Part shown: positions 15,034 to 25,198 of the stretch, one piece after another
How the letters are laid out: each line of letters opens with the position of its first letter
Position numbering within the stretch: position 1 is the first letter of the stretch
NCBI RefSeq assembly: GCF_018424685.1
Contig: NZ_QTKX01000001.1
Location: 2,495,928 to 2,559,927 of the forward strand
Source of the DNA: Mesobacillus boroniphilus
Lineage (GTDB): Bacteria > Bacillota > Bacilli > Bacillales > Cytobacillaceae
Reading direction: 5' to 3'
Length of the DNA: 64,000 bases
Translations under genes and position numbers: made by a program
The notes under the pieces: model-generated
Seen by the model: only the letters and a program-made list of their open reading frames with translations
Database searches by the model: none
What the model was told of the DNA's origin: nothing

Positions 15034-16128
15034 CTATTTTATAAACGCCCTCACCACTCCAGAAGGAATCCATTTCTGCAATGACCGATACGCTCGTCCA
15101 TTGATATAAAAGAAGTAGCTGACAGGGCCGGCTGTCTTGATCATTTCTCTCGCAAGCTTCCTGATTCTTTCCTGGCGCCTTACTTTTTCATCGGATAGGT
15201 AAACACCGAGAAGGCCGCGGTTGATTAGTTTATGAAATTTTTGATGCGGAAGCTTGGCCGTATGATGGTCAGCATGTTGTACAAAATGTCGCAAGCGGTC
15301 AAATAAAGCTTCTTCATTTTCATAATAAAAACAGAAGTTCAAATCGCCGCCTTGGCGGTCTTCTTCCTGGTCGATGAAGTAATCGAGCAGGATATGGAGC
15401 CCTTGTATGTAAGGAAAATACCCGTTACGGATGCTATCTGCGTATTCTGGCTTGAAGTCATCACGCAGCCCGTAGGATACGAGGCAAAAGATTCCGAGCG
15501 TTGAGCCGGTGCACGCTGAGAATTCATACCACTCCATGTCCGGAATGTTATCACGATGGCCATCGAACCATATTTGCAGTCTCGGTACACGATCTTTGAC
15601 CTCAACATGCTTGTGTATTTGCAAATCGCAATAATAATCGCATAGCTCGCTCAGGTGCTTCTTGATATCCTGATAATGATCAAGCTCGGCAAGAATCTCC
15701 CGGCAAACGGTCACTAACTCAATTAGATAACCGCCATCACTCTGGTCCTCCCGCTCCCGGTAATAATTTTTCAGCTGGTTGTCCAGATTGAGAGCGTCCG
15801 CCATTGATTCATGCAATGCAGCAAAATCAGCCGGGTCAAGGGACGTACTTCGATCACAAAGATTATCCAGGTAATCACTGATTGTCTGATAAGCCACTAT
15901 GAAGCGGATCGCTTTCTTATAATTCTTTTTCGCGGTCAGACTCAAAATTGAGCCTCCTTCGCAATGAAAGGTTTTATGCTCGATACTGGCGAGAGCCTGT
16001 TTCCTTAATTCAGGGTTCGGGATTTCCTCTGCCCTGCTCTTCCAGTATGCCAGTTCCCTGTGTACTTGAGGCAGAACTTGTTTGTATACACGGTACATTA
16101 AACTGATTGGCATTGATGGAATCAACAT
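15034..16128 (-). CDS. ytpB: Tetraprenyl-beta-curcumene synthase YtpB
   Basis: The 364-residue protein belongs to the DUF2600/YtpB family, which cyclises or dephosphorylates C35 prenyl diphosphate to sesquarterpenes found in Bacillus spores and membranes. Seen: the family start (PISLMYRVYKQVLPQVHREL), the Asp-rich stretches SDYLDNLCDR and LDYFIDQEEDRQGG that likely bind magnesium and diphosphate, and an all-helical pattern. The ATG at 16128 is preferred, with GAAGGTG upstream. It lies 36 bp downstream of ytpA in one transcript. Confidence 0.9.
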   Translation of the reverse strand: MLIPSMPISLMYRVYKQVLPQVHRELAYWKSRAEEIPNPELRKQALASIEHKTFHCEGGSILSLTAKKNYKKAIRFIVAYQTISDYLDNLCDRSTSLDPADFAALHESMADALNLDNQLKNYYREREDQSDGGYLIELVTVCREILAELDHYQDIKKHLSELCDYYCDLQIHKHVEVKDRVPRLQIWFDGHRDNIPDMEWYEFSACTGSTLGIFCLVSYGLRDDFKPEYADSIRNGYFPYIQGLHILLDYFIDQEEDRQGGDLNFCFYYENEEALFDRLRHFVQHADHHTAKLPHQKFHKLINRGLLGVYLSDEKVRRQERIRKLAREMIKTAGPVSYFFYINGRAYRSLQKWIPSGVVRAFIK

Positions 16129-16164
16129 GTATACACCTTCACCCTTTCCATGTAAAAACAAAAT

Positions 16165-16968
16165 CTAATAAACATATCCAATTGCCTTCAGCTGGCTGAT
16201 GACAAAATCATGTGCATAGTCAAAAATCTCTTCGCGTTCAGGCTCGTTGAACACTTCATGATAGCACTTCGGCCATTCTTTATATCTTTTTTCCGACAGC
16301 GGAGCATTGTTGAACCAGTCCTTGACAGAACGTTTATCCACAATCCTATCATCCCCGCCCTGCAATAGGAGCGTCGGAACATCCTGCACTTTGCCCATGT
16401 TTTCAAAAGCCTGCTCCATTGCTGAGATAAGTTCACGGTACCAGCGGATGGATACCTTGGTAATATAGAGTGCGTCATTTGCATCCACAGCCCTAACGTC
16501 CTCATTCCTTGTTGCCATTTCAACCGTCAGGCCTGACGACATACGCATGGTAGGAACCAGTACATTCAAGCCGTGCGAAAGCATATCCAGCATTTTCGAA
16601 GGATAATTGATCAAACCAAGACATGGCGAAGACAGAATAAGTCCGGCAATTTCGACACGTTCCTCCTGCAGCATGCGGATGGCTACAAGTCCCCCCATGC
16701 TATGGCCGAGCAAAAATACCGGCAGGTCAAATTCATAAGCTGCCTCTACCCACTCTTTCACTTCCAAAATATACTCATCAAATGAATCTATATGGCCACG
16801 GTTTGCCCTCGTTGTCATGCCCTGTCCAGGCAAATCACCCATTATGACATGAAATCCGGATGTGCGCCACGCTTCAATCAGCCACCCGTATCGCCTGTGA
16901 TGCTCAAGGGCACCATGAATCATAACGATTACAGCCTTAGCATCACCGTCAGCTTCCCATTTCCACAT
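16165..16968 (-). CDS. ytpA: Monoacylglycerol/lysophospholipase YtpA
   Basis: The 267-residue alpha/beta hydrolase has an oxyanion region HGALEHHRRYG, nucleophile GHSMGG (about residue 93), a likely Asp in QGGDDRIVD and catalytic His in YHEVFNEPER. In B. subtilis YtpA makes the lysophospholipid antibiotic bacilysocin. The start at 16968 has GGGGGA upstream; nearby ATG 16974 is also possible. It is first in the ytpA-ytpB unit. Confidence 0.88.
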   Translation of the reverse strand: MWKWEADGDAKAVIVMIHGALEHHRRYGWLIEAWRTSGFHVIMGDLPGQGMTTRANRGHIDSFDEYILEVKEWVEAAYEFDLPVFLLGHSMGGLVAIRMLQEERVEIAGLILSSPCLGLINYPSKMLDMLSHGLNVLVPTMRMSSGLTVEMATRNEDVRAVDANDALYITKVSIRWYRELISAMEQAFENMGKVQDVPTLLLQGGDDRIVDKRSVKDWFNNAPLSEKRYKEWPKCYHEVFNEPEREEIFDYAHDFVISQLKAIGYVY

Positions 16969-17030
16969 GACCATTCCCCCACTCAAATACTTTTTCTTTC
17001 TTTAAAAGAACTATAATATATAATTAGTGA

Positions 17031-17373
17031 ATAAGAAAAGCGTAAGCGCCTTGGTCAGCCCCGACAAGCGCTGCCCGCCTAGAACGCCACCTCATGTGGC
17101 TGGCGGGTTTGCACGTCCTGTGCCTTAGAGGGCCGACCGGTGAAGTCGTTCTTTGACTTCATTGGGCGGACCGAAACCGAAAAGTTTAGCCGACTGTCCA
17201 GAAACATAGAAACTGGAGACTCCGACAAAGAAGCGCTTTTTGCTTCTGCCGGCGGAGTTGAAGTTTCGGAGTTTCTAGGAGGCGAAACTAGACAAGCGTC
17301 TCGAGGAGTTAGGAGCCGCAGCTAGACAAGCGACTCGAGGGCTAGGCGCTGGAGCTGGACAATTCTCGAAGTT
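17031..17373 (+). repeat. Dispersed structured repeat, copy B
   Basis: Near-identical to copy C (24784-25093) over most of its length, from AATAAGAAAAGCGTAAGCGCC to GCTGGACAATTCTCGAAGTTA. It has an extra block ACAAGCGTCTCGAGGAGT shared with copy A. The left arm of the large central hairpin is degraded (ACTCCGACAAAGAAGC against GCTTCTGCCGGCGGAGT). It occupies the space between divergent ytpA and ytoA. Confidence 0.85.
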
Positions 17374-17447
17374 AATTTTATACCTTCTTATTTTAAATTA
17401 AAAACGAAAGCATTGATTTAAATCTATTTTATTTAGGAGTGTATTCT

Positions 17448-17969
17448 ATGATTTATCCTTACAAAGGCAAGACACCTAAAATAGCTGATTCAGCATTTAT
17501 TGCTGATTATGTAACGATTACCGGGGATGTCGAGATCGGAGAAGAATCGAGCGTTTGGTTCAACACCTCCATCCGTGGTGACGTCGCTCCCACTATTATT
17601 GGAAATAAAGTGAATATACAAGATAACTCTGTCCTCCATCAAAGTCCAAATAATCCTTTGGTTCTTGAGGATGAAGTGACAGTTGGCCACCAAGTCATCC
17701 TCCACAGCTGCATCATCCGAAAAAAAGCATTGATTGGGATGGGCTCGATCATCCTTGACCAGGCTGAAATCGGCGAAGGTGCTTTCATTGGCGCTGGCAG
17801 CCTTGTCCCTCAAGGTAAAATAATCCCTCCGAACACGCTTGCATTCGGTCGGCCGGCCAAGGTCATCCGCGAGCTGAACGAAGAAGACATCCGTGACATG
17901 GAACGAATCTCAAGAGAGTATGCCGAGAAAGGTCAATACTATAAAAATCTTAAGAACAAAGACGAATGA
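17448..17969 (+). CDS. ytoA: Left-handed beta-helix protein YtoA (gamma-carbonic anhydrase-like)
   Basis: The 173-residue protein has repeated hexapeptide units (ITGDVEIGEESSVWFN, IGMGSIILDQAEIGEGAFIG) and the metal-site residues of the gamma-CA/YrdA family: INIQDNSVLHQSP-like turn (here NIQDNSVLHQSP) and VTVGHQVILHSC with His ligands. Whether it hydrates CO2 is unknown for YtoA. The ATG at 17448 has AGGAGTG upstream. It is monocistronic. Confidence 0.88.
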   Translation: MIYPYKGKTPKIADSAFIADYVTITGDVEIGEESSVWFNTSIRGDVAPTIIGNKVNIQDNSVLHQSPNNPLVLEDEVTVGHQVILHSCIIRKKALIGMGSIILDQAEIGEGAFIGAGSLVPQGKIIPPNTLAFGRPAKVIRELNEEDIRDMERISREYAEKGQYYKNLKNKDE

Positions 17970-18059
17970 TTGGTTAAACAAATTCCACATCAGTCCGATA
18001 TTAATTTATATATTATACCCTGAAATTTTTGAAATATGCGGACGGGCCAGGTGATAGAT

Positions 18060-18938
18060 GTGGATATGTTATATATATCAATTGCGGCAATTGTACCGCT
18101 GCTAGTCTTGTTTTTTCTGTTGATCCGAAAACAAAATAGCATGATCAAATCCATTTTGATGTTCATGTTTGTTTTTTCATCTGTGGCAGGTGCCTTCCTG
18201 CTCGAGAACATGCAGGCTTCCCATGTCGCAAAAGCTGTCCAGTCGGTCAAGGAATGGCTTGATGAGCCTGAGCCCCAGGCGGCACGTGCACCAGATGTAA
18301 TAGAAGAATACAAACCTGAAATCATCCCAATAAAAAACCAGGTACTTCTGGATGCGCCGATCATCTGGCAGATGCCTGAGCTCCCAAGAGGTTGCGAAGT
18401 CACGAGCCTGGCCATGCTTCTGCAGTACCAGGATATCAAAGTGGACAAGCTGACACTTGCCAGGGAAGTAAAGAAAAACCCAGCTGAATACCGTCTCAAT
18501 AATGGCAAAATCTATTTTGGTGATCCAAATGAAGGTTTCGTCGGCAATATGTACACGTACACTCAACCAGGTCTGGGTGTCTACCATAAACCGATTGCTG
18601 AATTGGCCGAACAGTACCTTCCCGGTAAAATAATAGATCTGACCGGCGCAGAATTCCAGGAACTTAAAATCCAATTATCTGATCAACGGCCAGTATGGAT
18701 CATTACGAATACGGAATATAAAAGATTGGACGATAGCTTTTTCCAAACATGGTATACACCTAATGGGGAAGTCAAAGTTACAACAAAAGAGCATTCCGTT
18801 TTGATTACCGGCTATGACAAAAGCTTTATCTACTTCAACGATCCGTTAACTGGTGAGAAAAATAAAAAAGCACCCATGAAAGACTTCGTGGAAGCCTGGG
18901 TGCAGATGGGAAGGCAAGCAGTTACCTACCTTCCCTGA
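18060..18938 (+). CDS. Membrane-anchored C39-like cysteine peptidase
   Basis: The 292-residue protein has an N-terminal membrane helix or two (LYISIAAIVPLLVLFFLL and a second), a linker, and a C39-like peptidase domain: LPRGCEVTSLAMLL with the catalytic Cys (about residue 113), EHSVLITGYD with the catalytic His, and YFNDPLTG with the Asn/Asp. This domain is common in Bacillus exported proteins of unknown substrate (YvpB-like). The start is GTG 18060, chosen for AGGTGA 5 bp upstream; ATG 18066 and ATG 18036 are alternatives. It converges on asnB with 2 bp between stops. Confidence 0.82.
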   Translation: MDMLYISIAAIVPLLVLFFLLIRKQNSMIKSILMFMFVFSSVAGAFLLENMQASHVAKAVQSVKEWLDEPEPQAARAPDVIEEYKPEIIPIKNQVLLDAPIIWQMPELPRGCEVTSLAMLLQYQDIKVDKLTLAREVKKNPAEYRLNNGKIYFGDPNEGFVGNMYTYTQPGLGVYHKPIAELAEQYLPGKIIDLTGAEFQELKIQLSDQRPVWIITNTEYKRLDDSFFQTWYTPNGEVKVTTKEHSVLITGYDKSFIYFNDPLTGEKNKKAPMKDFVEAWVQMGRQAVTYLP

Positions 18939-18940
18939 TT

Positions 18941-20836
18941 TTAAGATTGTAAAACTTTCTGAGCCTCATACTCCTTTTGGAAGGAGTATTTTTTTTCGAC
19001 ATAAACATCATGCCACATCATGAACATCAGTACTGTCCAGATTTTACGGCTGTTGTCAGCCTTGTTCTGGCAGTGGTCATCCAATAGCTTCAATAAGTAC
19101 GACTTATTGATAAGATGCTCTGTGTTGCTTTCCTTGATGATGTTCTTCGCCCAGTCATTCATTTCTTCCTTCAGCCAGTGGCGAATCGGCACCGGGAATC
19201 CAAGCTTTTTGCGTGTAAGAACGTGATCAGGTACAACCCCTTCAGCCGCTTTCCGCAAAATGTACTTGGTTGTGTTGTTAGCTGTTTTCAAGCTTGTAGG
19301 AATCTTTGAAGCTGTTTCGAAAACAATCTTATCAAGGAATGGTACGCGAAGCTCCAAAGAATGAGCCATCGTCATTTTATCAGCCTTCAATAAAATGTCG
19401 CCCCGCATCCAAGTGTGTATATCAATATATTGCATTGTATCAACCGGATCGTAGCCTCTGCTCTCGCGATAAAGAGGCTTCGTGATATCCCTGTAATCGT
19501 ACTGTCCATTATAAACATGGAGCAGCTCGCTCTTCTCTTTTTCAGTGAACATCTTCGCGTTTCCAATGTAACGCTCTTCCATTGGTGTCACGCCGCGTTC
19601 GATGAAGCTCTTGCCCTTCATGCCCTCTGGCATCATTTTAGATATGCCCTTTAGCATGGACTTTCCTACCTGTGGGATCTTGTTGAACATTTCAAGGTCC
19701 TGCGGTTCACGGTAAATGTTATAACCGCCGAACAGTTCATCCGCACCTTCTCCGGAAAGGACAACCGTTACATGCTTCCTTGCTTCACGGGCAACGAAGT
19801 ACAAAGGTATAGCGGCCGGGTCAGCAAGCGGGTCATCCATATGCCACATAATCTTCGGAAGTTCATCCATGTATTCCTGCGGACTGATCACATAGCTGAT
19901 GTTTTCAACACCGAGTTTATCAGCCGTTTCCTTAGCGACGTCAATCTCGCTGAAGCCATTCTGTTCAAACCCAACAGAGAATGTCTTGATTGAAGGATGA
20001 TACTGCTTCGCAATCGACGCAATGATCGAGGAATCAATTCCTCCAGAAAGGAAAGAGCCAACTGGCACATCACTGCGCATGTGGATTTTCACCGATTCAA
20101 ACAGGACATCCCTGATCTCCTTCGTGAATTCATCCTCGGTCTTATGGATTGGCGAGAAGCTGGCTTTCCAGTAACGCTTGATTTCCATCGGCGAACCGAT
20201 TCTCTTTGTAAAATAATGCCCTGGCTCAAGCTTGTAGATGCCTTCAGACATTGTATTAGGTTCTGGAACGAACTGATACGTTAAATAGTGCTGAAGTGCC
20301 TTGTAATCAAGAACGTCATTCTCAAGTGCTAGCAGGATGCTCTTTTTCTCAGAACCGAAGAACGTGCGGTCGCCATCTTCAAAGTAGAAGAAAGGCTTGA
20401 TGCCGAAATGGTCACGCGCACCATAAAGAACCTGCTCCTGTTTATCCCAAATGACAAACGCGAACATTCCGCGCAGCTTGTCGACAGCCTGTTCTTTCAG
20501 GTGGCTGTAAAGAGCAATGATTACTTCGGTGTCAGAGTGAGTCTCAAAGGTCAGGCCTTCTTCCATCAACTCTTCACGAAGCTCAAGATAATTGTAGATT
20601 TCCCCATTGAAAATGATCCAGTAGCGCTCATTTTCGTAGGTTAATGGCTGATGGCCAGCCTCAAGGTCAATGATGCTCAGACGGCGGAAGCCGAACTGGA
20701 TATGCTCGTCATAGAAATACCCATCATCATCCGGTCCACGATGGGTGATGATGTCATTCATATTTTTAAACAGCTGCTTATCATCGCTGCTGAATTCCTG
20801 TGCATTTTCATGTACACAACCGATAAAGCCACACAT
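18941..20836 (-). CDS. asnB: Asparagine synthase (glutamine-hydrolysing) AsnB
   Basis: The enzyme makes asparagine from aspartate, ATP and glutamine. The ATG at 20836 gives MCGFIGC, so Cys2 becomes the N-terminal nucleophile of the glutaminase domain after Met removal; the 7 extra residues of the longer frame would block this. The glutaminase domain is at 1-210 (HRGPDDDG, FNGEIYNYLEL) and the synthetase domain has the ATP loop SGGIDSS at about residue 265. Length is 631 residues. An AAGGTGAAG ribosome site precedes it. Confidence 0.95.
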   Translation of the reverse strand: MCGFIGCVHENAQEFSSDDKQLFKNMNDIITHRGPDDDGYFYDEHIQFGFRRLSIIDLEAGHQPLTYENERYWIIFNGEIYNYLELREELMEEGLTFETHSDTEVIIALYSHLKEQAVDKLRGMFAFVIWDKQEQVLYGARDHFGIKPFFYFEDGDRTFFGSEKKSILLALENDVLDYKALQHYLTYQFVPEPNTMSEGIYKLEPGHYFTKRIGSPMEIKRYWKASFSPIHKTEDEFTKEIRDVLFESVKIHMRSDVPVGSFLSGGIDSSIIASIAKQYHPSIKTFSVGFEQNGFSEIDVAKETADKLGVENISYVISPQEYMDELPKIMWHMDDPLADPAAIPLYFVAREARKHVTVVLSGEGADELFGGYNIYREPQDLEMFNKIPQVGKSMLKGISKMMPEGMKGKSFIERGVTPMEERYIGNAKMFTEKEKSELLHVYNGQYDYRDITKPLYRESRGYDPVDTMQYIDIHTWMRGDILLKADKMTMAHSLELRVPFLDKIVFETASKIPTSLKTANNTTKYILRKAAEGVVPDHVLTRKKLGFPVPIRHWLKEEMNDWAKNIIKESNTEHLINKSYLLKLLDDHCQNKADNSRKIWTVLMFMMWHDVYVEKKYSFQKEYEAQKVLQS

Positions 20837-21049
20837 TATGTACTTCACCTTCTCCATTTCAGAAAAAATTTATTGTTATTTTCCAGTGATTTTACTATCT
20901 AAAAACATACCATCTAATACTATCATTAATCGCAAAATTTTTGCAGTAAAATCTGAGGGAAATTTAAGGTAATACTCTATTTTACACCTTTTGGACCATT
21001 CGCAAACCTGAGGAATTTCTGCCTCTCTCCTGATTAGACGGCAAATAAT

Positions 21050-21084
21050 AAGGGGAGTTACATATTTCTATGCAACTCCCCTTT
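21050..21084 (-). terminator. Terminator of metK
   Basis: AAGGGGAGTT and AACTCCCCTT form a 10-bp stem, followed on the minus strand by an AT-rich tract, 5 bp past the metK stop. Confidence 0.75.
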
Positions 21085-21088
21085 GATT

Positions 21089-22291
21089 TTATTTTCCTTG
21101 AGCTTGAGTGCGAAGTGCCTCAGCCTTGTCTGTACGCTCCCATGGAAGGTCAACGTCAGAACGGCCGAAGTGTCCATAAGCAGCTGTCTGCTTGTAGATT
21201 GGCTTGCGCAGGTCAAGCATGTTGATGATACCAGCCGGGCGAAGGTCGAAGTTGTTTTCAACAACGTCGATCAATACGTCTTCGCTCACTTTGCCTGTAC
21301 CGAATGTATCGATTGAGATGGATACCGGACGGGCAACACCGATTGCGTATGCAAGCTGAACTTCAACTTTGTCAGCAAGACCAGCAGCTACGATGTTCTT
21401 AGCAACGTAACGTGCAGCGTATGCAGCTGAACGGTCAACTTTTGTAGGATCCTTACCAGAGAAAGCGCCGCCGCCGTGACGAGCGTATCCGCCGTAAGTA
21501 TCAACGATGATTTTACGGCCAGTCAAACCAGCATCACCCTGTGGTCCGCCGATTACGAAACGGCCAGTTGGGTTGATGAAGTATTTTGTATTTTCGTCAA
21601 TCAATTCTGATGGTACAACAGGATTGATGACATGTTCTTTAAGATTGCGCTGGATTTGCTCAAGCGAAACTTCTGGGTGGTGCTGAGTTGAGATAACGAT
21701 TGTATCGATGCGGACAGGCTTGTCGTTCTCATCGTATTCAACTGTTACCTGAGTTTTTCCGTCTGGACGAAGGTAAGGTAGGATTTCTTCCTTACGTACT
21801 TCAGTCAGGCGGCGAGAAATCTTATGTGCCAATGAAATCGGTAGAGGCATAAGCTCTTTTGTTTCGTTGCAGGCAAACCCGAACATTAAGCCCTGGTCTC
21901 CAGCTCCGATTGCTTCGATTTCTTCATCTGACATTTGGCCTTCACGTGCTTCAAGAGCCTGGTCAACACCCATTGCGATATCAGCAGACTGCTCGTCGAT
22001 TGAAGTCAAAACTGCGCAAGTTTCAGAGTCGAAGCCGTACTTAGCGCGAGTGTAGCCAATTTCCTTAACTGTTTCACGAACAATTTTCGGAATATCTACG
22101 TATGTAGATGTAGTGATTTCCCCTGCAACTAGTACAAGGCCTGTTGTAACTGATGTTTCAGCAGCAACACGGGCGTTAGCATCCTTAGCAAGGATCGCAT
22201 CCAAAATCGCGTCAGAGATCTGGTCGCAAATTTTATCCGGATGGCCTTCTGTTACTGATTCAGAAGTGAACAAACGGCGTTTGTTTGACAT
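21089..22291 (-). CDS. metK: S-adenosylmethionine synthetase
   Basis: The 400-residue enzyme makes SAM from methionine and ATP. Seen: N-terminal [17 protein letters not shown], the ATP-binding [13 protein letters not shown] and the P-loop-like [19 protein letters not shown]. The start at 22291 has GGGAGGAAC upstream; the longer frame lacks a site and departs from the family. A SAM-I riboswitch about 240 bp upstream controls it by product feedback. Confidence 0.97.
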   Translation of the reverse strand: MSNKRRLFTSESVTEGHPDKICDQISDAILDAILAKDANARVAAETSVTTGLVLVAGEITTSTYVDIPKIVRETVKEIGYTRAKYGFDSETCAVLTSIDEQSADIAMGVDQALEAREGQMSDEEIEAIGAGDQGLMFGFACNETKELMPLPISLAHKISRRLTEVRKEEILPYLRPDGKTQVTVEYDENDKPVRIDTIVISTQHHPEVSLEQIQRNLKEHVINPVVPSELIDENTKYFINPTGRFVIGGPQGDAGLTGRKIIVDTYGGYARHGGGAFSGKDPTKVDRSAAYAARYVAKNIVAAGLADKVEVQLAYAIGVARPVSISIDTFGTGKVSEDVLIDVVENNFDLRPAGIINMLDLRKPIYKQTAAYGHFGRSDVDLPWERTDKAEALRTQAQGK

Positions 22292-22523
22292 CTGAGTTCC
22301 TCCCTCATTTATAAAAATAGATCGAGGCTGTCCCAATACAGACCTCGGGTTGATACGGTACTCATTCCCTATGTAGTATGAAATAAACGCTGAGTTTTTA
22401 TTAGAAAAATTTGTTTAAGATTCATGGTGAATTTCTTTTTTCCTAATTTCACCCACGGGAGCAATGACACCTAAGAAGGCAGTCCATCAGCATTTCCATG
22501 CATCGGACAGAAAAAAGCAATAT

Positions 22524-22554
22524 AAAAAACCTCTCCAATTACGAGGAAAGGTTT
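22524..22554 (-). terminator. Riboswitch-controlled terminator before metK
   Basis: On the minus strand AAACCTTTCC pairs with GGAGAGGTTT (one G-T) and runs into six T. It lies just downstream of the SAM-I aptamer and is the expected expression platform. Confidence 0.85.
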
Positions 22555-22576
22555 AAGCTTAAATCCGCGCCTTTCG

Positions 22577-22717
22577 CTCTTATCGTTCAAGGGCAGTTCC
22601 CTTGCGTCAGGTTAGCACCTTTGCCCGGAAAAGATCAGCAATCAAAAGCTGTTTTTTTCTCGTTTGCAGGTTGCTGGGTTTCATTGGGCCTGTCCCTCCA
22701 CCAGCTCGGGATAAGAG
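22577..22717 (-). ncRNA. SAM-I (S-box) riboswitch aptamer
   Basis: On the minus strand the element opens CTCTTATCCCGAGCTGGTGG, continues GAGGGACAGGCCC and ATGAAACCCAGCAACC, then AAGGTGCTAACCTG and closes GATAAGAG. These are the conserved S-box core segments; CTCTTATC (22710-22717) and GATAAGAG (22577-22584) form P1. SAM binding would favour the terminator at 22524-22554 and shut off metK. Confidence 0.96.
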
Positions 22718-23018
22718 AGTATCCGTTCAAGTCCAAATCATAACGAAACTAGAATTGCATGTCAATGATTTTCTCATTAAATTTGTCGATTGTTGTTGAA
22801 AGTTTTTTTGTAATGCTCTTTTCTCAAACTTTGTTGCTATTGACTACAAAATAGGAGTGAATGAACTATTTTTCTACTCAAAGTAGCCTCATGTTATGAG
22901 AAAAGAGCATACAAACTTAATACCGAACTACAAAATTGCGTTCTATTACGTTAAAATCGGCTTTAGGATTTTAACAACACTCTTTACGAAAACAGCCTTT
23001 TGTAAAATAAAAAGGTCA

Positions 23019-23066
23019 CGAAAAGGATCCTTTTCGCTTGACTATATAAAGAAAGAATTATATAAC
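23019..23066 (+). promoter_or_regulatory. pckA promoter with 18-bp palindrome abutting the -35
   Basis: TTGACT (23038-23043), a 17-bp spacer and TATAAC (23061-23066) form a good sigma-A promoter. Directly upstream, CGAAAAGGATCCTTTTCG (23019-23036) is a perfect palindrome of unknown function, well placed for a regulator. Confidence 0.6.
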
Positions 23067-23121
23067 GCAAGTTAGGTACAAGGTAATTTTTCTATTGATT
23101 AGTATAGATTAATTGAACAAA

Positions 23122-23132
23122 TGTGTTATACT
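23122..23132 (+). promoter_or_regulatory. CcpN-type operator of pckA
   Basis: TGTGTTATACT fits the CcpN consensus TRTGHYATAYW at every position. CcpN represses pckA and gapB during glycolysis in B. subtilis. The site lies 60 bp before the start codon and overlaps a -10-like TATACT. Confidence 0.6.
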
Positions 23133-23192
23133 AATACCGAGATGTAAACACTTACAAATTATCAATATTTTAAAAAAGGAAGGTATTCTCCG

Positions 23193-24782
23193 ATGAATGT
23201 TGTAGGAATATCAAATGAACTTTCAGCTTTATTAAAAGGAAGCAATGTCCAGGTCCAGTTATCCGTTCCCCAGCTTGTTGAAAAAGTCCTGAACCGCAAC
23301 GAAGGACTCCTGACTTCAACTGGTGCCGTAAGAGCAACAACTGGTAAGTATACTGGCCGTTCACCTAAAGATAAATTCATTGTCGAAGAAGAATCCGTGA
23401 AGGATAAAATTGACTGGGGCTCTGTCAACCAGCCGATTTCCGAGGAATCTTTCACAAAGCTATATAATAAGGTATTGAATTTCCTAAAAGAAAAAGAGGA
23501 ATTTTTTGTTTTCAAAGGCTTCGCAGGTGCTGACACAAAATACCGCCTTCCAATCCAGGTCATCAATGAATACGCTTGGCACAACCTTTTTGCACATCAA
23601 TTGTTCATCCGTCCAAGTGAGGAAGAGCTTGTTGACCATGAAGCAGGATTCACGGTCATCTCAGCGCCGAATTTCAAAGCTGACCCAGAGGTTGATGGCA
23701 CGAATTCCGAGACATTCATCATCGTTTCCTTTGAACAGCGTGTTGTACTGATTGGCGGAACTGAATATGCAGGAGAAATGAAAAAGTCGATTTTCTCTGT
23801 CATGAATTACCTTCTGCCTGAAAACGGCATCCTTTCCATGCACTGCTCTGCAAATGTGGGACGCGAAGGCGATGTTGCATTGTTCTTCGGCCTTTCCGGA
23901 ACAGGAAAGACAACTTTGTCTGCTGATAACAATCGCCGCCTGATTGGTGATGACGAGCATGGCTGGTCAGCTAACGGCGTCTTTAACATCGAGGGTGGAT
24001 GCTATGCAAAATGCATCAACTTATCCAAAGAAAAAGAACCGCAAATCTTTGATGCAATCCGGTTCGGATCTGTACTTGAAAATGTCGTTATCGATGAAGA
24101 AACGCGTGTAGCGGATTATGATGATGGCAGTCTTACAGAAAACACTCGCGCTGCCTATCCAATCCAGGCAATCGATAACATCGTGGATCCGAGCATTGCC
24201 GGACATCCAAACGCGATCGTATTCCTGACTGCTGATGCTTTCGGAGTCTTGCCTCCAATCGCTAAGCTAACGAAGGAACAAGCAATGTACCATTTCTTGA
24301 GCGGATATACATCAAAGCTAGCTGGCACGGAACGCGGCATCACTTCACCGCAAGCAACGTTCTCGACTTGCTTCGGCTCACCTTTCCTTCCGCTTGCAGC
24401 AACAAGATATGCGGAAATGCTTGGTGAAAAAATCGATGAGCACAACGCTAAAGTATTCCTTGTCAACACAGGATGGACAGGCGGAGAGTACGGTACTGGA
24501 AGCCGCATGAAGCTTGCTTTCACGCGTGCGATGGTCCAGGCAGCACTTGAAGGTGAACTGAACAATGTGGAAACAGTGAAAGACGAAATCTTCGGCCTTG
24601 ACATCCCGCTTCATGTACCAGGTGTACCGGACGATGTCCTTCAGCCAGTCAAGACATGGAGCGACAAAGACGCTTACTTTAAAAAAGCCAACGAGCTTGC
24701 TGGGAAGTTCCGTAAGAATTTCAAGAAGTTCTCGAACGTACCGTCAGAGATCGAAGAAAAAGGCGGACCAACAGCGAAGTAA
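23193..24782 (+). CDS. pckA: Phosphoenolpyruvate carboxykinase (ATP)
   Basis: The enzyme converts oxaloacetate and ATP to PEP and CO2 for gluconeogenesis. The 529-residue protein has the oxaloacetate site RSPKDKF, the kinase-1a loop [11 protein letters not shown] (about residues 234-244), the metal-binding LIGDDEHGW and the adenine-binding [22 protein letters not shown] precedes the ATG. It is monocistronic, and the dispersed repeat copy C begins right after its stop codon. Confidence 0.97.
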   Translation: MNVVGISNELSALLKGSNVQVQLSVPQLVEKVLNRNEGLLTSTGAVRATTGKYTGRSPKDKFIVEEESVKDKIDWGSVNQPISEESFTKLYNKVLNFLKEKEEFFVFKGFAGADTKYRLPIQVINEYAWHNLFAHQLFIRPSEEELVDHEAGFTVISAPNFKADPEVDGTNSETFIIVSFEQRVVLIGGTEYAGEMKKSIFSVMNYLLPENGILSMHCSANVGREGDVALFFGLSGTGKTTLSADNNRRLIGDDEHGWSANGVFNIEGGCYAKCINLSKEKEPQIFDAIRFGSVLENVVIDEETRVADYDDGSLTENTRAAYPIQAIDNIVDPSIAGHPNAIVFLTADAFGVLPPIAKLTKEQAMYHFLSGYTSKLAGTERGITSPQATFSTCFGSPFLPLAATRYAEMLGEKIDEHNAKVFLVNTGWTGGEYGTGSRMKLAFTRAMVQAALEGELNNVETVKDEIFGLDIPLHVPGVPDDVLQPVKTWSDKDAYFKKANELAGKFRKNFKKFSNVPSEIEEKGGPTAK

Positions 24783-24783
24783 T

Positions 24784-25093
24784 AAGAAAAGCGCAAGCGC
24801 CTTGGTCAGCCCCGACAAGCGCTGCCCGCTCGATAACGCCACATCGTGTGGCTGGCGGGTCTAGCACATCCTGTGCCACGGAGGGCCAACCGGTGAAGTC
24901 GTTCTTTGACTTCATTGGGCGGACCGAAACCGAAAAGTTTAGCCGACTGTCCAGAAACGCAGAAACTGGAGACTCCGCCGGCAGAAGCGCTTTTCGCTTC
25001 TGCCGGCGGAGTTGAAGTTTCGGAGTTTCTAGGAGGCGACACTAGACAAGCGACTCGAGGGGCTAGGCGCTGGAGCTGGACAATTCTCGAAGT
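24784..25093 (+). repeat. Dispersed structured repeat, copy C (best preserved)
   Basis: Runs from AATAAGAAAAGCGCAAGCGCC to GCTGGACAATTCTCGAAGT. It contains a perfect 17-bp stem, CTCCGCCGGCAGAAGCG with its complement (about 24971-25009, 5-nt loop), a hairpin TGAAGTCG/GACTTCA near 24893-24913, and a GCCAC/GTGGC plus GGCGGGT/CCCGCC pairing. No coding potential. The first bases overlap the region of the pckA stop. Confidence 0.85.
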
Positions 25094-25118
25094 AAAATCT
25101 ATCCTTTCTTATCGCATA

Positions 25119-25146
25119 ATGGCCATTTCCAATTGGAGATGGCCAT
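25119..25146. terminator. Bidirectional terminator between pckA and the DUF3231 gene
   Basis: ATGGCCATTTCCAA pairs with TTGGAGATGGCCAT (one G-T) with almost no loop, followed by TTTTCTTTT on the plus strand. The remaining stretch to 25198 shows nothing. Confidence 0.6.
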
Positions 25147-25198
25147 TTTCTTTTCAACAGTCTATTGTTGCCGTGATTTATGTTGATAGCAATTCATA

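Noticed and set aside
14858..15109. 83-residue plus-strand frame
   Set aside because: It runs through the ytpB terminator into ytpB on the other strand and has no ribosome site.
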